DNA from: Myxococcales bacterium
GTDB lineage: Bacteria; Myxococcota_A; Bradymonadia; Bradymonadales; Bradymonadaceae
DNA: 45,421 nucleotides
Direction: 5' to 3'
Assembly (NCBI GenBank): GCA_007120035.1
Contig: SKON01000061.1
Location: 1 to 45,421 of the forward strand
The translations under genes and the position numbers were made by a program. Below the pieces are notes generated by a model. The model was not told the origin of the DNA. It saw nothing but the letters and a program-made list of their open reading frames with translations, and made no database searches. Shown here in pieces: positions 22,997 to 31,053 of the stretch (position 1 is the first letter of the stretch; the number at the start of each line of letters is the position of its first letter).

Positions 22997-24540
22997 TTCA
23001 CAAACCCCGTGAGGTTGGAGGTGTCAAAGGGGCGAGTGGCAGCGAACATGTAGAACATATCGCCCACGGCGGTCTGGATGTTGAAATTCCCGGTGACGAG
23101 TTGGCTGACGGCGGTGCTCATGATGAGGTGGGGGAGGGACCGGAGGAAAGCAGCGCCGAGGCCGGCGTCGCCGCCTTGAATGGTGCCTCCCAGGGTCTCG
23201 CCGGGGAGGAAGACGGGGCGAAGGCGAGGGGTCCACCGAGGGTGCCACATGTTGGGGCCTCGTAAAGCGGTGATCGCCCCGGAGGTCATGGAGGAGGCGA
23301 AGCCGGCGAGGTTGCTGAGCATGGAGTGACCGCTGGTATACACGGACTCGCCGAAGGCGATCTCGCTGCGGGCGATGCTCCAGGTGCCGTCGGACTCGTA
23401 GCCGGCGGACTCGATGTGGTCGGCGTCGACGAGACCGTCGTAGTTGCGCAGGGCCCGCTCCTCGGAGCGGTTGGTGTTCAGGTAGGCGAAGGTGATGTTG
23501 GAGGTGGCGAGCATCCAGTCGTTCTCGTCGCGGGAGCCGGGCATGAAGCCGCCCTCGTCGACGCGCCAGTCCATCAGGGCGGAGCGACCTCCGGAGACCC
23601 CGCCGAGAATGGAGGGGGTGGAGCCTGCGGTGATGCAGGTAGGGGGCACGAGCATCAGGCCTATGAAGATGCCAATGGTCTGGTTGTCGGCGGAGATCCC
23701 CATGGGATCCCAGCCGCCGCCGTCGCTGTTGGCGATGTGCTCCACGGCGGGGAGGATCAGCTCGAGGCTCCCTATCATCTCTTCACAGTAACCCAAGAGC
23801 TCGTCAGCAGAGCTGTCCCGTTGCTCGATGGGGAGGTTGTCGAACCGATCGGAGACGCCAGGGATGAAGTTGCCGAATTGGGTGCCAAAGATGTTGTCGA
23901 AGGCCATCACGATGTTGATCAGGGACTCCACCCAGGCGGGGGGAGTGGCCTCCGGGGGCGGCCATGCGGTGGTCATGGTGGCCCCGGCATAGGTGCCGCG
24001 GAGGATGTTCTCGGCGTATCCCCACCAAGGGGTGATGTCGTAGAGGTACTGCTGGAAATGAGCGAGGGTCTCCATCTCATCGATGGCCCGGTCGGCGTTG
24101 GCCCGGATGGAGACCACCATCTGGGCGGCCTCAAAGCCAATCTGTATGCCACCTATGGTACATCTGTAGCAGGCGTAGACATTGGTGCCGTAGGAGCTGG
24201 CGCACTGTCCACAGTAGATCCCCTCGCTGATGCCCAGGGCAGCCCAGGCGGCCTGGTAGGTGACGAAGTAGCCAAAGAAGGAGCGCTTGATGGTGTTGGC
24301 GTAGGCGATGAGGTTCATGGACCGGGCCTTGACGGCGGCCTGGCTGTAGGCGCTGACGTCGGCGGCGTTCTGAAGCCGCATCTTCTGGTGGGCGGTCTGC
24401 CCGGCGTCGTAGAGGATCAGAGAGGTGAGCACGAGGATCAGCATCCCGGCCAAGACGAGGAGGATGATGGCGCCCCCTTCCTGGCGGTGGAAGCGCTGTC
24501 CCTGAGAAGTCAGTCGGGAATGTAACCTGTGTCCGATCAT
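22993..24540 (-). CDS. TadG-like membrane protein, module A
   Basis: 515 residues from ATG 24540 (a GTG at 24549 is possible). The N-terminus has a TadG-type helix, GGAIILLVLAGMLILVLTSL (about residues 22-44), followed by the family-like stretch RLQNAADVSAYSQAAVKARS. Then comes a large extracytoplasmic part with cysteines near 105-125 and blocks shared with 28125-29657 (WWGYAENILRG, HIANSDGGGWDPMGIS, WRVDEGGFMPGS, RPVFLPGETLGG). TadG/TadE-type proteins are minor pilins or assembly factors. No von Willebrand domain is visible. Stop overlaps the next start by ATGA. Confidence 0.8.
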   Translation of the reverse strand: MIGHRLHSRLTSQGQRFHRQEGGAIILLVLAGMLILVLTSLILYDAGQTAHQKMRLQNAADVSAYSQAAVKARSMNLIAYANTIKRSFFGYFVTYQAAWAALGISEGIYCGQCASSYGTNVYACYRCTIGGIQIGFEAAQMVVSIRANADRAIDEMETLAHFQQYLYDITPWWGYAENILRGTYAGATMTTAWPPPEATPPAWVESLINIVMAFDNIFGTQFGNFIPGVSDRFDNLPIEQRDSSADELLGYCEEMIGSLELILPAVEHIANSDGGGWDPMGISADNQTIGIFIGLMLVPPTCITAGSTPSILGGVSGGRSALMDWRVDEGGFMPGSRDENDWMLATSNITFAYLNTNRSEERALRNYDGLVDADHIESAGYESDGTWSIARSEIAFGESVYTSGHSMLSNLAGFASSMTSGAITALRGPNMWHPRWTPRLRPVFLPGETLGGTIQGGDAGLGAAFLRSLPHLIMSTAVSQLVTGNFNIQTAVGDMFYMFAATRPFDTSNLTGFVK

Positions 24541-24573
24541 CAAGCTCACCGTATTCGTTAGGGAAGGCCGTAA

Positions 24574-25530
24574 TCAGCAAGTGCCGGAGGACCTACCACC
24601 GGGGGTCCGCACGCAGGGTGGGATCTGGTGGGTGGTGATGTGGTCCCGCTCCAGGGGGGTGAAGTAGGCCATGCGGCCGCCGACGGTCTCGATCTGACCG
24701 AAGACGTTGGCGACGAGAGGCATGGCGATCTGTTGTTGGTACCGAACGACGGTGCGGACGAGCTGGTCGCTGCCGATGGCGTACTCGACGGTGGTCGCGC
24801 AGTGAGCGAAGATCAGCTTGCGGCGACCGCGGGTCTCAAAGTCGGAGGCGTCCCAGAAGGCGGGGAGGCGCATCTCACCGTGGGGAATGGTAGAGCCCGT
24901 GGTGGTGTGTCCGAGCCCCTCGAGGCCTTCGAGTTTGTTGTCGAGGGTGGTGCTGGAGCAGCTTCCGGGTTGGATGGGGAAGTCCGAGGGAGCGACGGGA
25001 GTCAGGGCCATCGCGGCGGCGACCCGGGCTTTTTCGTTGACCATGTCGGTGGTGACTCCTTTTCGGCCCTCCATGGCTTCGGGATGCCAGATGGCGACGA
25101 CGCGGCCGGCGTTGAAAGCGGCCAGCTGGGTCAGGAGGCTGGCGGTGTTGAGGATCGCCAGTTGGATCAGGCCCAGGTTTAAGATGAGGAAGATGGGCAG
25201 GACGATGATGGTCTCGGTGATCACCGTGCCGCGAGCCTTCACGAGGCGAGGAGTGGGGTCGGATCGAAGGGATCGAGCGAGGTGGTAGCAGATGGACAAG
25301 AAGGCCCAGAAGCAGGCGCTGAGCGCCAGATGAAGGACGACCTCGCCGGAGGTGATCCCGACGACGCCGGCGTCCATGGCCTCCCGAAGAGCGGATCGGG
25401 TGTGTGGGGGGAGCATCCACATCCAGAAGGCGGCGGCGACGCCGAGGGTGCCCAGGATGTGGAGAACCGCCAAGGCCAAGAGACGTCCGGGGCGGACGCT
25501 GCCGATCAACTGTCGAATCCTACCGTTCAT
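24574..25530 (-). CDS. TadE-like protein with two extra N-terminal helices, module A
   Basis: 318 residues from ATG 25530 (GAGGG about 8 nt upstream). Two membrane helices (about residues 15-39 and 61-85) come before a prepilin-like segment: RGTVITETIIVLPIFLIL, with Gly 101 and Glu at +5, position 106. The soluble C-terminal half (from about 130) has a few cysteines. In typical TadE proteins the processing site is within the first ~20 residues; here it lies at 101. If cleaved, the first 100 residues would be released as a two-helix membrane fragment. First gene of module A; 33 bp to the next start. Paralogue of 29697-30743. Confidence 0.8.
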   Translation of the reverse strand: MNGRIRQLIGSVRPGRLLALAVLHILGTLGVAAAFWMWMLPPHTRSALREAMDAGVVGITSGEVVLHLALSACFWAFLSICYHLARSLRSDPTPRLVKARGTVITETIIVLPIFLILNLGLIQLAILNTASLLTQLAAFNAGRVVAIWHPEAMEGRKGVTTDMVNEKARVAAAMALTPVAPSDFPIQPGSCSSTTLDNKLEGLEGLGHTTTGSTIPHGEMRLPAFWDASDFETRGRRKLIFAHCATTVEYAIGSDQLVRTVVRYQQQIAMPLVANVFGQIETVGGRMAYFTPLERDHITTHQIPPCVRTPGGRSSGTC

Positions 25531-25951
25531 CACCGAGCCCTCGCGGGGAGCGTTGTGAAAAAGTTCTGCGGAACGAACTTCGTGGTGAATGTCTGATAAT
25601 GCAGCATTCGTGCCACGAGGTGCAATGGGATTCTCCAGTGGGGGGTGTGATCGGTCTCTTGATCGGTCTCTATCGGTAGGGACGTCGCCATTCCGCAGCG
25701 GGCCTTGGCCCGCGAGGACGTTCGGGCCGTGGGTGGTTTCGAACCGGGCAGGGGGATCACGACCAGTGGCGGAACCCGTGGCTATGACAGGCTGGCGCAA
25801 TGCCTCGGCGAGGAGGGTACAGCGTGCCTGTACGTGCCTGTGCGCGCTCGTAGGTTGATGTGTGGAGGTGGAGGTGAGTATAGGTGTGAGGTCGGGCCAG
25901 AGGCACCGACATCGACAGGGAGTGGTGGAGCCTCAGAGACCACCGGTGTGG
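25531..25951. other. gene-free interval between modules A and B
   Basis: 421 bp, holding the promoter and leader of module A (about 25531-25600), the dispersed repeat at 25636-25718, and ~230 bp with no recognised signal before the stop of module B. The leader shares several blocks with the module B leader, such as ggggagcgttgtga against ggggaacgttgtga and gaacgaac. Confidence 0.65.
25636..25718 (+). repeat. partial copy of the palindrome-flank repeat
   Basis: 36 bp (25683-25718) match exactly the reverse complement of 6685-6720, and weaker similarity extends left to about 25636 (revcomp of about 6720-6765). Only one arm of the palindrome is present, so it cannot form the large hairpin. Confidence 0.75.
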
Positions 25952-26992
25952 TTACTCGGGGAGCTCCCCTTCCATGGTGATCACGCTGATTTTGCCGGGT
26001 GCCGTGGGGACCTGGTAGATGGTGAGGAACCGGTCTCCCCGCTCAAAGGACAGGAAGTCGCCTTCGAGCCCCATCAGGTAGGGGACGTGAGGCTCGAGGC
26101 GGCGGAGGATATCGGAGGCCTCGGAGAGGGACCACCCCCGCTCGGTCATAGCTTGTCGATAGAAGTACTCGGTGTTGTCGATGCTTTCGGTGGTCTCGAA
26201 GTGGTTCAGGACGTAGGGCTCGGAGGAGTCAAGGGCTGCCAGGCGGTTGACCCGAGAGCAGCCGATGCAGGCAGGGACGTTGGGGTCGGGGCGAGCAGCG
26301 GCCTGGCGAGGGTTGTGACTTCGCCGGGCGTCGAAGTTCTGGTCCACGGACCAGGTGGCGGAGACCGTGGTTTGCCGCTCGCCGACGGCCCGGCGGGCTT
26401 CGAGGTATCGGAAGCCGGCCATATTTTCGTCGAGGTCGACGATGCCGTGGGGGTTCTTTCGCCAGTTGTTGAGGATCTCTTCAATATCGCCGGTTGACTC
26501 GTGGGGGACGATGCCGCCGAGAGCGACGTGTTCGTCGGTGAGGCGAAGGGGGACGACCTCGCCGTTGAGCATGGCGATACGCTGGCGTTCGAGGGCCTCA
26601 TCGTCGTCGATGGCGATGGCGTCTTCGACGGAGAGGACTTCGTGGGTGAAGAGAGACTGGTCGTAGACTTTGGAGTTGATGCCGGCTTTGACGAACTGCT
26701 CCTGGTAGTGTTGAGCGAGGGCTGTGGGGGAGAGCTCCGAGACCCCGACGGCAGACTTGACCATGTTGCCGTTGTGGTCGTAGGGGCGGGCTTCCAGGCC
26801 GGAGCTGGCGATGACGTCATCGAAGGTGGGCTTGCCGAGGGCGGAGCGTGGGATGACGTCGAAGAGATCGGCTTCGGCGTCGCGGACGGTGCCGTCCTCG
26901 GAGAAGATGACGAAGAGGGAGGCGATGCCGGCGATGACGGCGCCACAGAGGCCGAGCTTGACGAGGTTGATCAGGACCGATTGGAAGTTCAT
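25952..26992 (-). CDS. single-pass CIGC protein of module B
   Basis: 346 residues from ATG 26992, with AAGGAG 6 nt upstream. An N-terminal helix (about residues 10-31), then an extracytoplasmic part paralogous to 21168-22202. Shared blocks are RPYDHNGNMV, AGINSKVYDQ, NGEVVPL, VPACIGCSRVNR and FERGDRFLTIYQ. The CIGC cysteines are kept, which supports their importance. Last gene of module B, 23 bp after the TadE-like gene. No family recognised. Confidence 0.8.
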   Translation of the reverse strand: MNFQSVLINLVKLGLCGAVIAGIASLFVIFSEDGTVRDAEADLFDVIPRSALGKPTFDDVIASSGLEARPYDHNGNMVKSAVGVSELSPTALAQHYQEQFVKAGINSKVYDQSLFTHEVLSVEDAIAIDDDEALERQRIAMLNGEVVPLRLTDEHVALGGIVPHESTGDIEEILNNWRKNPHGIVDLDENMAGFRYLEARRAVGERQTTVSATWSVDQNFDARRSHNPRQAAARPDPNVPACIGCSRVNRLAALDSSEPYVLNHFETTESIDNTEYFYRQAMTERGWSLSEASDILRRLEPHVPYLMGLEGDFLSFERGDRFLTIYQVPTAPGKISVITMEGELPE

Positions 26993-27015
26993 GGGAGGCT
27001 CCTTGAAGATCAGTG

Positions 27016-28128
27016 TCAGCAGCCCGAGGTGGGGTCGCCAGGAGTGCCAACGCTGCCCCAGCTGCTACCCTCGAGACAATCACCGATGTCACTGGCGCCG
27101 CCATCGCCGGAGGTGTCGCAGTGATCGGGCATGATGTCGTCGCAGAGCATGTCGATGTAGCACCGTTCGTCGCAACCGGGGATTCCGGGGTAGTTATCCA
27201 TCGCGTTCTGCACGCAGTCGCCGTAGGCCTCGGCGTGTTCCCCGCATTCGTTGGCGGCTTCGGTGGCGGCCTCGACGTCAGGGTCGGTGATGCCCGAGGC
27301 GGAGCCGCCGATATTGCTGAGGCCGAAGTGAATCATGTTCTGGAAGGAGCTGTCCGAGGAGACCTCCATGTAGGAGAAGAGCACGGCGGCGACGCGCTCT
27401 TCGGGCATGGGAGGGGCGGAGGCGACGTAGCCGATGGGGACGGGTTCGTAGCCGGTGCCGTTGAAGGCCATGTACTCGGCGGTGCCCGAGGCGACGCCGT
27501 AGCGGATCCCGGCGGCCAGGGCCGGTCGGGTCCCGGTCATGGTCAAGAGGTTGCCGACGACGGCGCCGAAGCTGCCCCATCCGCCGGAGGGGAGGCCGAC
27601 GAGGTCGTTCATGAGGGTGTGGGAGAAGGAGCTGCTGTCCATGAGGTTGGGGGAGAGGCGCAATTGGGGGGAAAAGTCTTGGCCATCAAAGGAGGTGTCG
27701 GCCATCTGGAGGGTGTGGAAGGGCAGGACTTTTCCGCCGCTGTCGACGTACATGCCTCCCATGGCGGCCGCGTAGTCGACGGCGGGGGCGAGCATGGAGT
27801 CAAAGCTCAAGCCGCCGTCGAAGCTGAAGCCGAGAAAGGAGTCGTTGACGTGAGAGTAGTATTGCTGGACCGAGACGGATCCGGCCAGGGGCATCATGTG
27901 ATCGATCTGGTAGGAGTGCTGGATGCTGATGGCGTCTTCCCAGAGTCCGGCGCCGGCGATCTTTTCGGCCTCAATGACACCCCGTTGGGCGTTGTAGAGG
28001 CCGATGATGCCGGTGACGAAGGCCAGGTAGATGGGGAGGGTGATGGCGAATTCGGTCAGGGCGGTGCCGCGCTGATCGGAGTGAAGGCGGCGGAGGATAG
28101 TGACCGGGTTGAGGAGAAGAGTTCTCAT
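27016..28128 (-). CDS. TadE-like pseudopilin with Cys-rich tail, module B
   Basis: 370 residues. The N-terminus keeps the prepilin rule: RGTALTEFAITLPIYLAF, Gly 21, Glu 26 at +5. The body parallels 22238-22996. The ~100 C-terminal residues are specific to this copy and carry about nine cysteines (for example NECGEHAEAYGDC, GCDERCYIDMLC, PDHCDTSGDGG), suggesting a disulfide-stabilised tip. ATG overlaps the upstream stop (ATGA), as in module A. Confidence 0.8.
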   Translation of the reverse strand: MRTLLLNPVTILRRLHSDQRGTALTEFAITLPIYLAFVTGIIGLYNAQRGVIEAEKIAGAGLWEDAISIQHSYQIDHMMPLAGSVSVQQYYSHVNDSFLGFSFDGGLSFDSMLAPAVDYAAAMGGMYVDSGGKVLPFHTLQMADTSFDGQDFSPQLRLSPNLMDSSSFSHTLMNDLVGLPSGGWGSFGAVVGNLLTMTGTRPALAAGIRYGVASGTAEYMAFNGTGYEPVPIGYVASAPPMPEERVAAVLFSYMEVSSDSSFQNMIHFGLSNIGGSASGITDPDVEAATEAANECGEHAEAYGDCVQNAMDNYPGIPGCDERCYIDMLCDDIMPDHCDTSGDGGASDIGDCLEGSSWGSVGTPGDPTSGC

Positions 28129-29657
28129 TGGACAATACCCTCCATGCGGCCGTTAGAGCCGCCGGTGTAGGAGCGGGACACGAAGAAGAGGTAGACCATG
28201 TCTCGCAAGGCGTTTTGGGCGCTGAGGTCGTCTTCGACGATCGCGGCGACGGCGCCTGTGATGAGGATCAGGGGCATGGTGTCGCGGACGATATCGCCGA
28301 GACCGGCGTTGCCCTGGAGGGTTTCACCGGGCCGGGTGACGGGCCGGAGTCGAGGGGTCCATCGAGGGCTCCACATATGAGGGGGGCCCCGAAGGGCGAC
28401 GACGGGTCCGGCGAGCATGTCGGAGAGGATGGAGGTCATTCCGCCGGCGACGCGGCCGATGCCGGGGAGGCTTCCGAGGGCATGGGTAGAGAGGGTGTCG
28501 GCGAAGACGATCTCGCTGCGAGCCAGGGACCAGTTCCCGTCGGTCTGGTAGAGGACGGTCTCATCGTAGTCGTTGAGGATCTCGCGGAATTGAGCCTCCC
28601 GACGGCCGGAGTGATCCCGGGCCTGGTAGGCGAGGGTGATTACCGAGGTGCGCTGAGCCCAATCGTTGTCGTCGAGGCTGGACGGCATGAAGCCGCCGTC
28701 GTCGACTCGCCAGTCGAGGACGTCATGGCCGAAGAAGAGGCTGGTGATCAGGCAGTTCAAGGGGTTGATCATCTGGCCCCAGAAGTTTCGGCTGGGGTTG
28801 ACGCCGCCACGGCCGCCGTCGGAGGAGATGCCCAGGGGAGTCCAGGTGCCGCCGTCGCTGTTACGGATATGATCGATGGCGACGATGATCTGGTCGAGGC
28901 TGCCCATATACTCAAGGCAATACTGAACGTGAGAGGAGGCGGACTCGCGCCGTTGGACGGGGAGCCGGTCCGTGGCGTTGGTCCCGGCGGGGATCCCGAA
29001 GCCGATCATGCCGTCGATCTGGTCGACGACACCCATGACGGTGTTGACGGGATCGGCGACGGTGCCGGAGAGGGGCGGAGGGGGCCAGGAGGCGGTGATG
29101 GTGGCGCCGTTGCCGACGCCACGGAAGAGGTTCTCGGCGTATCCCCACCAGGGGGTGATACCCTGGAGATACTTCTGGAAGGTGTCGAGGGTTGTTATCT
29201 CTGAGGAGGCCCTGCCGGTGAGTGTGGGGATGGTGTTGATTAGCATGTTGATCACCTCCCCGATGGCCTGGAGTCCACCGATGAGGGCGCGATAGCAGGG
29301 GTAGGGGCGGTACCATCGGCACCGGCGGGAGTATCGACCGGTGCTGAAGAGGAGGTTAAAGAAGCCGGCCCAGTAGACGAAGCTGTAGCTGTAGAACATG
29401 CGCTTCGCCGTGTTGGCGTAGGTGATCATGTTCATGGAGCGAGCTTTGACGACCGACTGGCTGTAGGCGGCGCTGTCGGTGGCGTTCTGGAGGCGGATCT
29501 TATCGTGGGCCGAGCGGCCAGCGTCGAACATCATCAACGAGCAGATTACAAGGACCATCAAGCCAGCGAGGACCAGGAGGAGAATGGCACCACGCTGACC
29601 CTGGTGAAAGGCCTGGAGATGTCGACGCGTGTTGGAGGTGTGAGCTCGCATGGTCAT
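28125..29657 (-). CDS. TadG-like membrane protein, module B
   Basis: 510 residues from ATG 29657 (a second ATG at 29651 is possible). N-terminal helix RGAILLLVLAGLMVLVICSL (about residues 22-44), then RLQNATDSAAYSQSVVKARS as in TadG-type proteins. Blocks shared with module A are WWGYAENLFRG, HIRNSDGGTWTPLGIS, WRVDDGGFMPSS and RPVTRPGETLQG. Cysteines near residues 90-105 differ in spacing. Stop and next start overlap by ATGA. Confidence 0.8.
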   Translation of the reverse strand: MTMRAHTSNTRRHLQAFHQGQRGAILLLVLAGLMVLVICSLMMFDAGRSAHDKIRLQNATDSAAYSQSVVKARSMNMITYANTAKRMFYSYSFVYWAGFFNLLFSTGRYSRRCRWYRPYPCYRALIGGLQAIGEVINMLINTIPTLTGRASSEITTLDTFQKYLQGITPWWGYAENLFRGVGNGATITASWPPPPLSGTVADPVNTVMGVVDQIDGMIGFGIPAGTNATDRLPVQRRESASSHVQYCLEYMGSLDQIIVAIDHIRNSDGGTWTPLGISSDGGRGGVNPSRNFWGQMINPLNCLITSLFFGHDVLDWRVDDGGFMPSSLDDNDWAQRTSVITLAYQARDHSGRREAQFREILNDYDETVLYQTDGNWSLARSEIVFADTLSTHALGSLPGIGRVAGGMTSILSDMLAGPVVALRGPPHMWSPRWTPRLRPVTRPGETLQGNAGLGDIVRDTMPLILITGAVAAIVEDDLSAQNALRDMVYLFFVSRSYTGGSNGRMEGIVQ

Positions 29658-29696
29658 AAACCCGTGTCCAGGAACCGCGAAAGAAGCGGAGTCATC

Positions 29697-30743
29697 TCAG
29701 TCGTCGTCGAAGTCACCGATATCATTCATATCGAAGTCGGTGCCGCCGAAGGCCTCGCTGAAGTTGATGAACCCGCCAGGAGTCGCGAGCCGGGGCGGGA
29801 ACTGATAAGGCACTTCGTACTGCCGGACGATCTCGGAGTAGTGGGCAGCCCGCCCGCCGACGACGTCGGCAGAACCGAAGACCACTTCGGCGATGGGGAT
29901 CGCCATCATATGCTTGTATTGAACGGTGGCGGTGGCCGTCCCCCGGCGATTGTCGGTGGGGTTGAAGGTGACGGAGACCGACACGGCGCAGTTGGCGAAC
30001 TTGAGCTTTCGCTGGCCCCGGATGATGAAGTTGGAGTGGTCGAAGGCCCGGGTGATCGAGAGTTGGCCGCCTCGGAAGCCGTGAAGGTTGCGACCCACCG
30101 GGCCGAGGTCGGTGACGTGCCCGATCTCGACATTGGCGTCGAGCATGGCTTGCAGGGTGGTGCTGTCTTCGAAGTCACAGCCCAGTTGGACGAAGTCGCT
30201 GGGGGCCACGGGGGCGACGGAGGCGGCCGCGGCGACGTGCATCTTCTCGTGGACCGTGTTGGCGTCGATGTTGTCCCGGACCATCTCGGGGGACCAGACG
30301 GCGGCGACTCGGCCGGCTTTGTAGGCGGCGAGGGAGGTCAGCAGGCCGGCGGTGTTGACGATGGTCAACTGGATCAGGCCCATGGTGAGCAAGAGGAAGA
30401 CGGGGAAGACGATGATGGTTTCGGTGATCACCGTCCCCCGGGCTTTGACGAGGCGAGGGGTGGGGTTGGAGCGGGCCGACCGGAAGAGGTGATAGCAGAT
30501 GGCCAAGAAGGCCCAGAAGCAGGCGCTCAATGCCAGGTGGAGGAGCACCTCTCCGGAGGTGAAGCCCAGGGCGCCGGCGTCCATGGCCTCGTGAAGAGAG
30601 GCCCGGTGGGCGGGGGGGAGCATCCAGGTCCACAGAAGAGCAGCGACGCAGAGGGCCCCCAGGGTGTGGAGCACTCCAGAAATGAGGAGGCGTTTGAAGT
30701 GGGTGCGGCGGATCCCGATCAGGTGTCGCATCAAATTGTTCAT
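29697..30743 (-). CDS. TadE-like protein with two extra N-terminal helices, module B
   Basis: 348 residues from ATG 30743 (GAGGA 7 nt upstream). Two helices (about residues 17-42 and 64-88), then RGTVITETIIVFPVFLLL with Gly 103 and Glu 108 at +5. Very close to the module A protein in the N-terminal 130 residues, diverged after that. The acidic C-terminal tail (FDMNDIGDFDDD) is absent from module A. First gene of module B, 39 bp ahead of the TadG-like gene. Confidence 0.8.
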   Translation of the reverse strand: MNNLMRHLIGIRRTHFKRLLISGVLHTLGALCVAALLWTWMLPPAHRASLHEAMDAGALGFTSGEVLLHLALSACFWAFLAICYHLFRSARSNPTPRLVKARGTVITETIIVFPVFLLLTMGLIQLTIVNTAGLLTSLAAYKAGRVAAVWSPEMVRDNIDANTVHEKMHVAAAASVAPVAPSDFVQLGCDFEDSTTLQAMLDANVEIGHVTDLGPVGRNLHGFRGGQLSITRAFDHSNFIIRGQRKLKFANCAVSVSVTFNPTDNRRGTATATVQYKHMMAIPIAEVVFGSADVVGGRAAHYSEIVRQYEVPYQFPPRLATPGGFINFSEAFGGTDFDMNDIGDFDDD

Positions 30744-31053
30744 CACCAGGTCCTCTCGGGGAACGTTGTGAGAAGATTGTACGCAACGAACCGTTTCATG
30801 TCCACTACTATGTTTCATGTCCACTACTATGCAGTCATCATGCCAATGGCCGCGAAGAGCAGTTGGGGTGGGACGGATCGCACGCGATCGGGGTACCGGG
30901 TGTGACAGGTTGACCCGAAAGACAATGAGGTGGGGACAGGCGGCCTGTGGGAGGTGGTAAGGGGATGTGCGATAGTGTGGGGTGGCAAAGATGGTGGGGA
31001 GGGATTAGGGTTGTGGAGCCGTCGGTTGAGGGAAGAAAAGGAGCGAGACGAAG
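30744..31053. other. divergent intergenic region upstream of module B and the ABC1 kinase
   Basis: 310 bp with no gene. It holds the module B leader, a 19-bp tandem repeat at 30794-30831, and a small inverted repeat gatcgc/gcgatc at 30876-30889. No strong sigma70 pair is clear on the + side. Confidence 0.6.
30794..30831 (-). promoter_or_regulatory. 19-bp exact tandem repeat in the module B promoter region
   Basis: The unit tttcatgtccactactatg occurs twice without gap (30794-30812 and 30813-30831). Read on the minus strand each copy contains catagt, a four-of-six -10-like hexamer. It is absent from the module A leader. It could be a doubled binding site or promoter element. Confidence 0.55.

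Noticed and set aside
20541..30743. Complete Tad pilus locus
   Set aside because: Only TadE/TadG-like and unknown genes are present; no ATPase, platform, secretin, peptidase or major pilin gene was found.
30794..30831. 19-bp repeats considered as CRISPR or an attachment site
   Set aside because: Only two contiguous copies, no spacer, no integrase nearby.
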